A DNA stretch of 64,000 nucleotides from assembly GCF_019226825.1 (NCBI RefSeq), contig NZ_CP076643.1, positions 1,798,001 through 1,862,000 of the forward strand, written 5' to 3'. Both the position numbers and the translations under genes were made by a program. Below the pieces are notes generated by a model that saw only the letters and a program-made list of their open reading frames with translations, was not told the DNA's origin and did not search any database. How positions within the stretch are numbered: the stretch's first letter is position 1; the number at the start of each line of letters is the position of its first letter. Source of the DNA: Vibrio ostreae. Lineage in GTDB: Bacteria > Pseudomonadota > Gammaproteobacteria > Enterobacterales > Vibrionaceae. Positions 32,507 to 42,665 of the stretch are shown one piece after another.

Positions 32507-33558
32507 TACAGTTCACCCTCTTTTGTCACCGGTTGACCGGAGACATCCACTTCTGTAATGGTCGCGCCATCTCGCATATTGACGATGCCCTGCACCACAA
32601 TGTGCTGGCCAATTTCCAAACCATCTTCAATCACCACTTCATTCTCGATTCGCGCGCCGAGATGCACTTCACGCCGGCTGACGATGTTGTCGTCACCAAC
32701 CACATACACATAACGCTTAGTGCCAGAGTATTCAAGCGCTTGAACCGGAATGATTGGCGCATTGATCGGGGCAAAATCAAGTTGGGCCGACAACAGCATG
32801 CCAGGTTTGAGTAAGCCTTGCGGATTCGCGAAATGAATCCGGACCCGCAGGTTAAGCGTTTCCTGATTGATGCGCGAATCAATCGCCACCACGTGGCCTT
32901 CAAACATCTCACCCGGCCACGCATTGGTGCGCCCGAGCACTTTCATGTCTTTCTGTAACTTGGAGAGATAACGCTCCGGCACCTGTAAATCGAGCTGCAT
33001 CAGAGCAAGGTTATCGAGAGTCAGCAATTCTTCGCCGGCACTGACCAGTTTGCCGCGGCTGAAATCGATAAAACCGACCGTGCCGCTAAACGGCGCGGTA
33101 ATACGCAGATCTTCCAGATTGGCCTGGGCAGCGTTGAGACGCGCCTGGGCGATTTCGACGCTGGCGCGCTGGGCGTCAATTTCGGTCTGGGTAATGGCGT
33201 TGCGCTTCACCAGTCGCTCAAACTCGCGCAGTTTACGCTGCTCATCACGCAGATACGCCGCGGCTTCGGTCACCGCTGCACGCGCTTTATCATCATTGAA
33301 CTGGACCAGCAGTTGATCTTTTTTGACCTGCTGATTGGCTTTCACCGCGATAATATCGACTTTACCGGTCACTTCCGGGGCAATATCAACCGATTGATCC
33401 GCTTTTAGCTTGCCGACCAGTGACAGTGATTGAGAAACCGGGTGTGCCTCTACGCTTTCAATCACCACAGGTATAGCGCGCGAGGCCCCGAAGGCAGACA
33501 ACGGCTGAACAGTAAGGGCAGTAAGTAGGGTAACAAATAGACGAGTTGTTTTTTTCAT
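32506..33558 (-). CDS. vexG: RND efflux periplasmic adaptor protein (VexG type)
   Basis: Membrane-fusion protein linking the RND transporter to an outer-membrane channel. The true start is ATG 33558 (MKKTTRLFVTLLTALT), opening a signal peptide. The longer open frame upstream has no signal and no similarity. The 350-residue product has the barrel-sandwich half-motif VEAHPVSQSLSLVGKL, a helical hairpin (about residues 90-150) and the LRITAPFSGTVGFIDFSRG segment typical of HlyD/AcrA proteins. It is upstream of and coupled to vexH. Confidence 0.85.
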   Translation of the reverse strand: MKKTTRLFVTLLTALTVQPLSAFGASRAIPVVIESVEAHPVSQSLSLVGKLKADQSVDIAPEVTGKVDIIAVKANQQVKKDQLLVQFNDDKARAAVTEAAAYLRDEQRKLREFERLVKRNAITQTEIDAQRASVEIAQARLNAAQANLEDLRITAPFSGTVGFIDFSRGKLVSAGEELLTLDNLALMQLDLQVPERYLSKLQKDMKVLGRTNAWPGEMFEGHVVAIDSRINQETLNLRVRIHFANPQGLLKPGMLLSAQLDFAPINAPIIPVQALEYSGTKRYVYVVGDDNIVSRREVHLGARIENEVVIEDGLEIGQHIVVQGIVNMRDGATITEVDVSGQPVTKEGEL

Positions 33559-33729
33559 AATAATGATCGATATATTGAATCTTATTATATTGTAACCGCT
33601 AATCTTTTTTTTAACGTCAACTAACGTAAAGATAGCTGGCAAAACTGTAAGCAATCCGCGCCAAAATGCTGTTTTATTAGCTTCTTTGACGAAAAAGCCA
33701 GCATTCGATTCAAAAACATAAAAAAAGGG

Positions 33730-33757
33730 TTTACAGAGAGAGCGAGTTTGATAATAT
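33730..33757 (+). promoter_or_regulatory. Likely promoter of the tRNA-Tyr cluster
   Basis: TTTACA (33730-33735), then an AT-rich -10 region TGATAATAT (best hexamer TAATAT, 33752-33757, 16-bp spacer). A GC-rich discriminator (GCGCTCC) follows, as is common for stable-RNA promoters under stringent control. Confidence 0.6.
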
Positions 33758-33832
33758 GCGCTCCGCACTTGAGCGACGAGTTGGGAAAACGTCACTTAAG
33801 CTTATTCCGGTAGAGAATAAGAAAAACACCCT

Positions 33833-33917
<85 letters not shown>

Positions 33918-34002
33918 TATTCTTCTCGTAAGAGAAAAACTTGATTGATGCGTTGGGAAAACGTCAGTCAAGCTTATTCTGATAAAGAATAAGAAAACCC
34001 CT

Positions 34003-34087
<85 letters not shown>

Positions 34088-34172
34088 TATTTCTCTTTAA
34101 GAGAAACCCCCTTGTTTGATGCGTTGGGAAAACGTCATTCAAGCTTATTCTGTGAAGAATAAGACCACCCCT

Positions 34173-34257
<85 letters not shown>

Positions 34258-34341
34258 TATTTCTCTTTAAGAGAAACCCCTTGTCTGATGCGTTGGGAAA
34301 ACGTCAGTCAAGCTTGTTCTGTGAAGAATAAGACCAACCCT

Positions 34342-34426
<85 letters not shown>

Positions 34427-34431
34427 TATAC

Positions 34432-34465
34432 AAAAAAGCCAGCTCATTGAGCTGGCTTTTTTGTT
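34432..34465. terminator. Terminator between the tRNA-Tyr cluster and treC
   Basis: AAAAAAGCCAGCTC...GAGCTGGCTTTTTT, lying between the tRNA cluster and the convergent treC, with runs suited to both strands. Confidence 0.9.
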
Positions 34466-34554
34466 TTCAGCCACCGCTTCTTTTCAACCACATCGTGGCG
34501 AATCAGGCATCCAGCGACAGAATGCCTTTTATTTTACTTACTCAGAGACGTCCG

Positions 34555-36237
34555 CTACTCAAGCAAAATCACCCGGGTTTCATACGCGCGCAGAGTCTGC
34601 TGCTGAGTGACAGCTTGTTCCTCCAGCTGCGCATAATTGCCCAGCAGATAGCGCGCCCGCTCTAAATTCAGCGTCTCGGCCAGTTCGCACTGTACCGCAT
34701 CGGCATAATAGTTGTTAAGGCAAATCAGGGTTTGCGTCGATGAGCGGCGCTGATAGGCAAAAATAGCCGGATGATCCGGTAGTAAGTCCTGGTAATCGCC
34801 CGTGGTAATCACCGGCACTTGCTTACGCAGTTCAATCAGACGCTGATAAAAGTAAAACACCGAATCCGGATCAGCCAGCGCCTGCTCTGCATTAATGGAG
34901 GGATAGTTGATCGCCACATCCAGCCACGGCTGCCCCTGACTGAACCCTGCATGAAGAGCATCGCGCCACTGCATCGGCGTGCGCGAGTTATCCCGTGATT
35001 TCTGCGCCAGAATCGCCATCATCTCCTGATGGGAAGTCTCTCCGTGGCGTACCATCAGATCATACATATTGATACTTTCCACATCGCGGTACTGCTCCAG
35101 GCGGGTATACCCCGGATTAGTCATGCCAATCTCTTCACCCTGATAAATATAAGGCGTGCCCTGCATCATATGAATCGATGCGGCCAGCATTTTGGCGGCT
35201 TCAACCCGGTACTGACCATTATCACCAAAGCGGCTGACCACCCGTGGCTGATCATGATTACACCAGAATAGCGCGCCCCAGCCTTGTCCGTTAAGCCCGC
35301 TCTGCCAGTGATTAAAAATCTGTTTGAGCTGCACAAAGTCAAACGGTGCACAGGCCCATTTATTGCCATCCGGATAATCGACTTTAAGATGATGGAAATT
35401 GAACACCATGGATAACTCGCGTCCATCAAGTGCTGAATATTGCTGGCAATGCTCTAAAGTGGTTGATGACATCTCACCCACCGTCACGCTGCCATAACGC
35501 TGGAACACATCACGGCTGATCTCCTGCAGGTACTGATGTACTTTAGGGCCATCGGTATAGAACCGCCGTCCGTCACCGCGCTCATCATCAACAAAGTCCT
35601 GCTGTTTGGAGATAAGGTTAATCACATCAAGCCGGAAACCATCGACCCCTTTTTGCGCCCAGAAACCGATCACCGCTTTGACTTCCTCACGCACCGCTGG
35701 GTTCTCCCAGTTGAGATCAGCCTGTTCGGTTGCAAACAGGTGCAGATAGTATTCCTTGGTCGCTTCATCCAGCGCCCAGGCACTGCCACCGAATTTCGAC
35801 TGCCAGTTGTTCGGTTCGCGCCCGTCTTTAGGCGCCTTCCAGATATAGTAGTCACGATACGGGCTGGATTTGTCACCCAATGCCGCCTGAAACCAGGCAT
35901 GCTCGGTCGAGGTGTGATTCACCACAATATCCATGATGATACGAATACCGCGCTGGTGTGCCTGCGCCAGCAACTGGTCAAAATCCTGCATCGTGCCGAA
36001 CTGCGGATTGATGGCGTAATAGTCGGAAATATCGTAACCATTATCGACCATGGGCGACTGATAGACCGGCGTCAGCCAGATGGCATCAATGCCCAGCAAC
36101 TGCAGATAGTCGAGCTTACTGATAATACCGCGCAGATCGCCGGTTCCCTTAGCGCCGCTGTCACAAAAGCTTTTCGGATAGATTTGATAAATCGTGGCGG
36201 TTTTCCACCACTCAGCATCGCCCTTATTGCTTGTCAT
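34555..36237 (-). CDS. treC: Trehalose-6-phosphate hydrolase (alpha,alpha-phosphotrehalase)
   Basis: Cytoplasmic GH13 enzyme that splits trehalose 6-phosphate, imported by TreB, into glucose and glucose 6-phosphate. The 560-residue product (E. coli about 551) has the GH13 motifs DIVVNHTS, the nucleophile region GFRLDVINLIS, the acid region TVGEMSS and FWCNHDQPR. A C-terminal beta domain is expected at the end. It lies 91 bp downstream of treB on the same strand, probably co-transcribed. Confidence 0.96.
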   Translation of the reverse strand: MTSNKGDAEWWKTATIYQIYPKSFCDSGAKGTGDLRGIISKLDYLQLLGIDAIWLTPVYQSPMVDNGYDISDYYAINPQFGTMQDFDQLLAQAHQRGIRIIMDIVVNHTSTEHAWFQAALGDKSSPYRDYYIWKAPKDGREPNNWQSKFGGSAWALDEATKEYYLHLFATEQADLNWENPAVREEVKAVIGFWAQKGVDGFRLDVINLISKQQDFVDDERGDGRRFYTDGPKVHQYLQEISRDVFQRYGSVTVGEMSSTTLEHCQQYSALDGRELSMVFNFHHLKVDYPDGNKWACAPFDFVQLKQIFNHWQSGLNGQGWGALFWCNHDQPRVVSRFGDNGQYRVEAAKMLAASIHMMQGTPYIYQGEEIGMTNPGYTRLEQYRDVESINMYDLMVRHGETSHQEMMAILAQKSRDNSRTPMQWRDALHAGFSQGQPWLDVAINYPSINAEQALADPDSVFYFYQRLIELRKQVPVITTGDYQDLLPDHPAIFAYQRRSSTQTLICLNNYYADAVQCELAETLNLERARYLLGNYAQLEEQAVTQQQTLRAYETRVILLE

Positions 36238-36328
36238 ACTCTTAACTCACTTACCTGAAAAATAAAAAATCCGCTATCAGGCTGAACGATAGTGACCACT
36301 CAACCTGAGTCACTGATGCCTGAGTCAC

Positions 36329-37753
36329 TTATGCCTGCGCCACCGTCAGCTCGCCCTTGGCTTTAGCGCGCTTATACATCAGTAGAGTCAGCGCCACCGG
36401 CACCGCGACCGCAATTAACATCGCCAGTAAAAACACCATCCAGTACTGCGGCTGAATCGACAAAATACCAGGCAGACCACCAACCCCTATACCGTTTGCC
36501 ATCACCCCAAAGCTGCCGCACACTGCAGCGGCTAGTGCGCTGCCGATCATGGCGCACAACATCGGAAACTTATATTTGAGGTTGATGCCGTACATGGCAG
36601 GCTCAGTAACGCCCAAATAAGCAGAGATCGCCGCCGGTACAGAAATATCCCGCTCGCCCTCTTTTTTGCTGATCAATATGATGCCGACCACCGCCGAGGC
36701 CTGGGCAATATTCGACAGGGCAATCAAAGGCCAGATAGGCGTGCCGCCGAGATCCTGCATGAGCTGCAGATCAACTGCGTTGGTGGTGTGGTGAATACCA
36801 GTGATCACCAGTGGCGCATACAAAAAGCCAAACAGCATCGAACCGATGACGGCAAAGTCACCGGTCATGGCTGCTTTAGCTGCGATACCAACCCCGTCAC
36901 CGAGCATGCGCCCAAACGGGCCAATGATGGCGTGAGCCAGCAGCACCGACAGGAGGATAGAAATAAACGGTACCACCACTAAATAGAGGTAAGCCGGGAC
37001 AATGCGTTTGAGGTTGGTTTCAATCAAAGCCAGCATCACACCGGCCAGAATGGCCGGAATCACCTGCGCCTGATAACCGACCTTATCAATCACAAACCAG
37101 CCAAAATCCCACGCTTCCGGCACCTGCTTACCAATCAGATAGGCGTTCATCAGTTGCGGTGACACCAGGGTTATCCCGAGCGTGATGCCCAGAATCGGTG
37201 TACCGCCGAGTTTTTTTACTGTCGACCAACAAACCCCGACCGGCAGGAAGAAAAAGATGGCCTCACCAATCAGCCACAGGAAGGAATGGACGCTGGCCCA
37301 GAACTGACTGATTTCAACCAGGGTTTTGCCATCAAACATACGGATGTCGCCGATGACATTACGAAAGCCCAGAATCAGACCGCCAGTAATGATAGCCGGC
37401 AGCAGGGGCACAAAAATCTCGGCCAGATGGGAAATTCCCCGCTCCAGCATGTTCATGTTCTGGCGTGCCGCCTGCTTGGCCTCATCTTTGGAAGCTTCAG
37501 TCTGGCCACTCTGTTGCAGCAGCAGCTTATACACCTGATCAACCTCAGTGCCAATCACGACCTGAAACTGACCGGCATTGGTAAAGCAACCTTTGACCAT
37601 GCTCAGCGCTTCCAACTGCTTACTGTCTGCTTTCGCTGGTTCATTGAGCACAAAACGCAGCCGGGTCAGGCAGTGCGTTACGCTGGCAATATTCTCTTTG
37701 CCACCGACCAGCTCGATAAGACGCGCAACGTCTTGTGTCGCTATCTTACTCAT
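36329..37753 (-). CDS. treB: PTS trehalose-specific EIIBC component
   Basis: Imports and phosphorylates trehalose at the inner membrane. Start ATG 37753 (MSKIATQDVARLIELVGG), with AAGGTGG about 8 bases before. The frame extends upstream only to a GTG without support. The 474-residue product has an N-terminal EIIB domain with phosphorylated Cys28 (SVTHCLTRLRF) and a C-terminal EIIC domain of about ten membrane segments (GITLVSPQLMNAYLIG, GVTEPAMYGINLKYKFPM). There is no EIIA domain, so phosphate should come from Crr. A 15-base tandem duplication overlaps its stop codon. Confidence 0.96.
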   Translation of the reverse strand: MSKIATQDVARLIELVGGKENIASVTHCLTRLRFVLNEPAKADSKQLEALSMVKGCFTNAGQFQVVIGTEVDQVYKLLLQQSGQTEASKDEAKQAARQNMNMLERGISHLAEIFVPLLPAIITGGLILGFRNVIGDIRMFDGKTLVEISQFWASVHSFLWLIGEAIFFFLPVGVCWSTVKKLGGTPILGITLGITLVSPQLMNAYLIGKQVPEAWDFGWFVIDKVGYQAQVIPAILAGVMLALIETNLKRIVPAYLYLVVVPFISILLSVLLAHAIIGPFGRMLGDGVGIAAKAAMTGDFAVIGSMLFGFLYAPLVITGIHHTTNAVDLQLMQDLGGTPIWPLIALSNIAQASAVVGIILISKKEGERDISVPAAISAYLGVTEPAMYGINLKYKFPMLCAMIGSALAAAVCGSFGVMANGIGVGGLPGILSIQPQYWMVFLLAMLIAVAVPVALTLLMYKRAKAKGELTVAQA

Positions 37754-37821
37754 ATCCTCGTCCACCTTATTGGTTAAGTTCTTTTATCGTAATTAGGTTT
37801 TTTATAATAGTTCAATTGCAT

Positions 37822-37837
37822 ATGGGAACATTCCCAT
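37822..37837. promoter_or_regulatory. TreR operator, proximal to treB
   Basis: ATGGGAA-CA-TTCCCAT, a perfect 7+2+7 palindrome about 77 bp upstream of the treB start. A near copy lies 57 bp away. The GGGAA...TTCCC form fits the LacI-family TreR site. Regulation by the adjacent treR is inferred. Confidence 0.75.
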
Positions 37838-37878
37838 TGCGATGTAAAGAATAGTGACATAAGCAGAAAGAAAGCAGA

Positions 37879-37894
37879 ATGGGACTGTTCCCAT
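37879..37894. promoter_or_regulatory. Second TreR-type operator
   Basis: ATGGGACTGTTCCCAT, six paired bases on each side of a four-base centre. The centre-to-centre spacing of 57 bp from the first site is between 5 and 5.5 helical turns, which could allow looping. Confidence 0.7.
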
Positions 37895-38034
37895 TAATTG
37901 AAAACGATCACATCCGGGGTAAGAGCGATGGATAAAAAAGCGATCTTGGTCGGATCGGGAGCCGGCCGCAGAAGGAAAAATGAACCTCAGAATGCCACCC
38001 GCACAGCAGGCGGCAGGGTGAATCGCTAAAAGGG

Positions 38035-39006
38035 TTAATGGCTGGAAGGGTTAAATATCGTCGTCGCTGGTGCCTGGGTCAGATGAACACATTGGCTGAT
38101 TTCACCCCGTAAGTGCTGAATCAGCAATCGGGCTGCCTGCTCTCCGGCTTCGCGATACCCGGGATCAACGCTGTACACCTTAGGAAACAAAAACGACAGC
38201 AGTTCATTGCCACCCACTCCGGTCACTGCCACGTCTTCACGCTGACACTCCTGCAGGCGTTTAATGACCCCCATGGCAATACTGTCGCTGGCACAAACAA
38301 TCGCTTGGGTCTCGGCGGTCAGCACTTTGTCGACCAACTGATAAGCACTGTGATGATTCAGTTGCCCAGTCTGATAATTGGCCGCATAGCCGTGCTCGGC
38401 ACACCATTCAAGATAGGTATTAAGTCGCAGCGCTCCGGTGGTCTTATCTCCCGGGTCGACCCCGATATAAGCAATCCGGTTGAACTGCTGCTGCTCAAGA
38501 TGAGCCAGCGCCGCGCGAATCACGCCGCAATTATCATAATTAATCGAAGAGACGCTGGCGCTGTCCATCGCAATCACGACGGCGCGATTATGCCATGGCG
38601 CCAGACTGACCATATCCAGCCCGGTAAAACCAAACACGATGACCCCGTCAACGTTACGCCTGGCCAGCACCTCGAGATGTTCACTTGTTTTAGCACGGTC
38701 GAACTGGCTTTCCATGATCACGACATCGTAGCCATATTGATAGAGTATCGGCAGCATACTGCTGACTGAGCGGTTTTCTGAAGGCGAGTCGAGGCGGGAA
38801 ATAATCACACCCACCACTTTCTGCCGTCCGCCACGCATCGACTGGGCGGACTTGGATGGCACATAACCGTGTTCGGCAATCACCTGCTCTACTCTGGCAC
38901 GGGTTTCCGGTTTCACTTTCGGATCCCGAGTCAGAACCCGGGACACCGTCGATTTACCAACCCCAGACAGTTTGGCAATATCCAGAATGGTGAGCTTTTT
39001 ACTCAT
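38035..39006 (-). CDS. treR: Trehalose operon repressor TreR (LacI family)
   Basis: Transcription repressor expected to respond to trehalose 6-phosphate. Start ATG 39006 (MSKKLTILDIAKLSGVGKSTVSRVLT) gives the standard N-terminal helix-turn-helix and a 323-residue protein (E. coli 315). Upstream in-frame residues lack similarity. A periplasmic-binding-protein-like sensor domain follows (about residues 65-310). It sits 28 bp after gmhB and upstream of treBC, whose control region holds two matching palindromes. Confidence 0.93.
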   Translation of the reverse strand: MSKKLTILDIAKLSGVGKSTVSRVLTRDPKVKPETRARVEQVIAEHGYVPSKSAQSMRGGRQKVVGVIISRLDSPSENRSVSSMLPILYQYGYDVVIMESQFDRAKTSEHLEVLARRNVDGVIVFGFTGLDMVSLAPWHNRAVVIAMDSASVSSINYDNCGVIRAALAHLEQQQFNRIAYIGVDPGDKTTGALRLNTYLEWCAEHGYAANYQTGQLNHHSAYQLVDKVLTAETQAIVCASDSIAMGVIKRLQECQREDVAVTGVGGNELLSFLFPKVYSVDPGYREAGEQAARLLIQHLRGEISQCVHLTQAPATTIFNPSSH

Positions 39007-39034
39007 AGCAGGTCCAATGCAGTAAACCGGCTTA

Positions 39035-39592
39035 TCAGCCGCGTGACTGCAGATACTCAGGCACGCTGCTGATGCTATCCAGTACAGCATCCGCCAGCGC
39101 TTCGCCTTGCTCGGTGACCGGTTTGCCGGTGCGCACCAGAATCTTAGTCCCCACGCCAGCGGCGGCGGCGGCCATCAGGTCTTCTGCTTTATCCCCTACC
39201 ATGACCGAGTTCGCCATATCGATTTTGAGAAAATCACGCGCCGAGATGAACATCCCCGGTTTTGGCTTACGACAGTCGCAGTCTTCTTTATATTTACCTA
39301 CGCCATGTTCAGCATGGTGCGGGCAATAATAGATACCATCAAACTCGACGCCGTTGTCAACGAAGTTCCAGTCCATCCACTGTGTCAGCGACAGAAAACG
39401 ATCTTCACTGAACTTGCCGCGGGCAATCCCCGACTGGTTCGTCACCAGCACCAGCATGTAGCCCATGGCTTTTAGCTTTTTCGTTGCTTCGAACACACCG
39501 TCGATAAATTCAAAATCGTGCTCATCATGCACGTAGCCATGGTCAACGTTAATCACGCCGTCACGATCTAAAAACACAGCAGGTTTTGCCAA
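39035..39592 (-). CDS. gmhB: D-glycero-beta-D-manno-heptose-1,7-bisphosphate 7-phosphatase
   Basis: HAD-family phosphatase in ADP-heptose synthesis for the LPS inner core. The 185-residue product has catalytic Asp9 and Asp11 ([11 protein letters not shown]), the [10 protein letters not shown] motif II and a zinc-binding loop CPHHAEHG...[10 protein letters not shown] specific to GmhB. The final [12 protein letters not shown] is motif IV. The downstream 28-bp gap to treR may allow read-through. Confidence 0.95.
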   Translation of the reverse strand: MAKPAVFLDRDGVINVDHGYVHDEHDFEFIDGVFEATKKLKAMGYMLVLVTNQSGIARGKFSEDRFLSLTQWMDWNFVDNGVEFDGIYYCPHHAEHGVGKYKEDCDCRKPKPGMFISARDFLKIDMANSVMVGDKAEDLMAAAAAGVGTKILVRTGKPVTEQGEALADAVLDSISSVPEYLQSRG

Positions 39593-39792
39593 AATATTGC
39601 TCTCAAATAAGGTAGATAACTGGTTTTGATTATACCCGAGTCACCTCAAGATGCGAGTTTGATTGCACCGGTTATCAGCGGGCTCCCCGACAGCGCGCTG
39701 AGCCATCATATGCGCCTTATTTCTTTCCCTGCTATTTAATCACTTTCCCGTATTACATCGATCACTTTTTCGGAGTTAAAATTGGCCCATTT

Positions 39793-39808
39793 AGACGTCT
39801 AGACGTCA
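39793..39808. promoter_or_regulatory. Two adjacent met boxes (MetJ operator) upstream of metN
   Basis: AGACGTCT-AGACGTCA: one perfect and one 7/8 match to the MetJ box, in tandem as MetJ requires. They lie 10 bp upstream of the -35 element. Methionine/SAM repression of metNIQ is expected. Confidence 0.88.
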
Positions 39809-39817
39809 AAATATCGA

Positions 39818-39846
39818 TTGACTTGATTGTCGATAAACCATAGCAT
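39818..39846 (+). promoter_or_regulatory. metNIQ promoter
   Basis: TTGACT (39818-39823), 17-bp spacer, TAGCAT (39841-39846). It lies directly downstream of the met boxes. The implied leader to metN is about 95 bases, and I see no riboswitch-like fold in it. Confidence 0.65.
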
Positions 39847-39949
39847 CGTCTCCCCAGTGAGAGAGAGTTCAAAATTTTATACTGTTAATCACGGAAGGGC
39901 TCAGGATTATGAGCGTCGTCCGGTTCAGTATCCCTGCACAGGTTTAAAC

Positions 39950-40984
39950 ATGATTGAAATTAGTCACGTAAATAAAGTGTTCTACCAAGGTGATAAGGAA
40001 ATTCACGCCTTGAAGGACATCAATCTTAAAATCGCACAAGGCACAATCTTCGGTGTTATCGGTTCTTCAGGTGCAGGGAAAAGTACTCTGATCCGTTGTG
40101 TCAACATGTTGGAAACTCCAACCGACGGCAGCGTGATTGTCGACGGTGTCGATCTGACTAAACTGAATTCAAAACAACTGTCGGAAACCCGCCGTAATAT
40201 CGGCATGATTTTTCAGCACTTCAATCTGCTGTCATCGCGCACTGTGTTTGGCAACATCTCCCTGCCACTTGAACTGGCAGGCAAAGATGAACAGTACATC
40301 GAGCGTAAAGTCACTGAACTGCTGAAACTGGTTGGTCTGGCAGATAAACGTGATACCTACCCGGCTAACCTGAGTGGTGGTCAGAAGCAACGTGTGGCGA
40401 TTGCCCGTGCCCTGGCTTGTGATCCCAAAGTGCTGCTGTGTGACGAAGCAACCAGTGCACTGGATCCGGCAACCACCCAGTCGATTCTGGAGCTGCTGAA
40501 AGAGATTAACCGCAAACTGAACATCACCATGCTGCTGATCACGCACGAAATGGACGTGGTAAAAAGCATCTGTCACGAAGTGGCGATCATCGGTGGCGGT
40601 GAACTGGTTGAGAAAGGCAGTGTAGGTGACATTTTCGCCCACGCCAAAACTGAACTGGCGAATAAATTTATCCGCTCAACACTGGATCTGTCGATCCCGG
40701 ACGATTACCAGGCACGCCTGAATGAGCAGCGCGTGGCAGGCAGCAGCCCACTGGTTCGCCTTGAGTTCACCGGTGCGACTGTCGATGCACCACTGATGTC
40801 ACAAATCGCACGTAAATATAATATTGATGTCAGCATTCTGAGTTCAGACATCGATTATGCCGGCGGCGTTAAATTCGGCATGATGGTAGCTGAAATTTTC
40901 GGCACCGAAGCCGACAGCGTTGCAGCAATGCAATACCTTCGCGATCACAAAGTAAAAGTAGAGGTTCTTGGTTATGTCCTTTGA
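39950..40984 (+). CDS. metN: Methionine ABC transporter ATP-binding protein MetN
   Basis: ATPase of the D/L-methionine importer. The start is set at ATG 39950 ([14 protein letters not shown]); the 41 upstream in-frame codons have no similarity and overlap the promoter region. The 344-residue product has Walker [10 protein letters not shown], signature [15 protein letters not shown], Walker [13 protein letters not shown] and a C-terminal NIL (ligand-sensing) domain (about residues 265-340). The 3' end overlaps metI by 11 bases. Confidence 0.96.
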   Translation: MIEISHVNKVFYQGDKEIHALKDINLKIAQGTIFGVIGSSGAGKSTLIRCVNMLETPTDGSVIVDGVDLTKLNSKQLSETRRNIGMIFQHFNLLSSRTVFGNISLPLELAGKDEQYIERKVTELLKLVGLADKRDTYPANLSGGQKQRVAIARALACDPKVLLCDEATSALDPATTQSILELLKEINRKLNITMLLITHEMDVVKSICHEVAIIGGGELVEKGSVGDIFAHAKTELANKFIRSTLDLSIPDDYQARLNEQRVAGSSPLVRLEFTGATVDAPLMSQIARKYNIDVSILSSDIDYAGGVKFGMMVAEIFGTEADSVAAMQYLRDHKVKVEVLGYVL

Positions 40985-41651
40985 TGTTGTAAGCAGCTGG
41001 TTGTCACTCAACGGTGATCTTCTCCTAACTGCAACCTGGGAAACCGTCTACATGGTCGCCGTAGCAGGTATCGTTGGCTTTGTTTTTGGTATTCCTCTGG
41101 GTGTGATTCTGCACACCAGCAAGAAAGGCGGATTACTGGAAAACCCACGCCTGAACAAGGTATTGGGTGCTATTGTTAATATCGGTCGTTCGGTACCTTT
41201 CTTGGTACTGATGGTCGCTATCATTCCTGTGACCAAAATTATTGTCGGCACCTTTATCGGTACCACAGCCGCCATCGTTCCGCTGACTATCGGTGCTATC
41301 CCGTTTGTCGCGCGTCTGATTGAAGGCGCGCTGCTGGAAGTACCAAGCGGTCTGGTTGAAGCGGCTCAGTCAATGGGGGCAACCCCGATGCAGATCATCA
41401 GCAAAGTGCTGCTGCCGGAAGCCATGCCAACCATCATTAACTCAATCACCATCACGCTGGTGACTCTGGTCAGCTACTCAGCAATGGCCGGTACTGTCGG
41501 TGGCGGTGGTCTGGGTGACGTGGCAATCCGTTACGGCTTCCACCGTTACGACATCTCAGTGATGACAGTAACAGTAGTAATGCTGATTGTGCTGGTACAA
41601 ATTATTCAGTCGGTCGGTGACAACCTGGTGCGCCGCGTCGATCACAGATAA
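40974..41651 (+). CDS. metI: Methionine ABC transporter permease MetI
   Basis: Inner-membrane permease of the MetNIQ importer. Start ATG 40974 ([14 protein letters not shown]), with GAGG 9 bases upstream, is preferred over the TTG at 40968. The 225-residue product has five membrane segments and the EAA loop [22 protein letters not shown] that contacts MetN. It overlaps metN, and metQ follows after 78 bp. Confidence 0.96.
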   Translation: MSFDVVSSWLSLNGDLLLTATWETVYMVAVAGIVGFVFGIPLGVILHTSKKGGLLENPRLNKVLGAIVNIGRSVPFLVLMVAIIPVTKIIVGTFIGTTAAIVPLTIGAIPFVARLIEGALLEVPSGLVEAAQSMGATPMQIISKVLLPEAMPTIINSITITLVTLVSYSAMAGTVGGGGLGDVAIRYGFHRYDISVMTVTVVMLIVLVQIIQSVGDNLVRRVDHR

Positions 41652-41729
41652 ACCGTTCTTTTCGTAAACACAACATAGTTACGTTAACCAACACAGATAC
41701 GTTAAAAAGTTTATAACAAGGAGAATATT

Positions 41730-42539
41730 ATGAAATTTAACCTTAAAGGTTTACTGGCTATCGCAGCCGCTGCATCAGCGCTGGTTCTGGCTGGTTGTGG
41801 TGATAAAGCCGTGGACAACAGCAAAGTAAAAATCGGTGTAATCGCCGGTGCTGAAGCTCAGGTTGCTGAAGTGGCTGCTAAAGTTGCCAAACAGAAATAC
41901 GACCTGGATGTAGAACTGGTTACGTTCACTGACTACGTTACACCAAACGCGGCTCTGGATGACGGTTCTATCGACGCGAACGCATTCCAGCACAAACCAT
42001 ACCTGGACAAGCAAATTGCTGACCGTGGTTACAAACTGGCAATCGTAGGCAACACTTTTGTATACCCAATCGCAGCCTACTCAAAGCAAATCACCTCAGT
42101 TGACCAACTGCAGGACGGCGCACGTATCGCAGTACCAAACGATCCAACTAACCTGGGCCGCTCTCTGATCCTGCTTGAGCAGCAAGGTCTGATCAAACTG
42201 CGTGAAGGCGCGGGTCTGGAAGCGACAGTACGTGACATCGCAGAAAACCCGAAAAACTTCCGTATTGTTGAACTGGAAGCCCCTCAGCTGCCACGTTCAC
42301 TGGACGACGTTGAACTGGCGATCATTAACAGCACATTCGCAAGCTCAATCGGCCTGACACCAGAAAAAGATGGCGTGTTCGTCGAAGACAAAGAGTCTCC
42401 ATACGTCAACCTGCTGGTTGCTCGTCAAGACAACGTCAATGCTGAAAACGTACAGAACTTCCTGAAAGCTTACCAGACTGACGAAGTAAACAAAGCGGCT
42501 TCTGAAATCTTCAACGGTGGCTCAGTCAAAGGCTGGTAA
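41730..42539 (+). CDS. metQ: Methionine-binding lipoprotein MetQ
   Basis: Periplasm-facing substrate-binding lipoprotein of the importer. The 269-residue product has a lipobox LAGC (Cys23) and the NlpA-family segments YVTPNAALDDGSIDANAFQHKPYL and VAVPNDPTN-like AVPNDPTNLGRSL. AAGGAG lies 8 bases before the ATG. It ends the operon, with a terminator downstream. Confidence 0.96.
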   Translation: MKFNLKGLLAIAAAASALVLAGCGDKAVDNSKVKIGVIAGAEAQVAEVAAKVAKQKYDLDVELVTFTDYVTPNAALDDGSIDANAFQHKPYLDKQIADRGYKLAIVGNTFVYPIAAYSKQITSVDQLQDGARIAVPNDPTNLGRSLILLEQQGLIKLREGAGLEATVRDIAENPKNFRIVELEAPQLPRSLDDVELAIINSTFASSIGLTPEKDGVFVEDKESPYVNLLVARQDNVNAENVQNFLKAYQTDEVNKAASEIFNGGSVKGW

Positions 42540-42589
42540 TGCCTGCCTGGCACTGGCGTAGCAAATAGCGAAAATGCAGTAGCAAAGAC

Positions 42590-42620
42590 AAAAAAGGTTG
42601 GCTTCGGGCCAACCTTTTTT
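42590..42620. terminator. Bidirectional terminator between metQ and the DUF2310 gene
   Basis: AAAAAAGGTTGGC(TTCG)GGCCAACCTTTTTT-like stem with runs on both sides, between convergent genes. Confidence 0.92.
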
Positions 42621-42665
42621 ATTGCGTGCAATCTCTGCTGCTGCCGTCAGATAGCCTGCCCCTGG

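Noticed and set aside
33559..33795. Extended N-terminus of the RND adaptor (79 extra codons)
   Set aside because: The signal peptide begins at MKKTTRLFVT (33558), and the extension overlaps the tRNA promoter region on the other strand.
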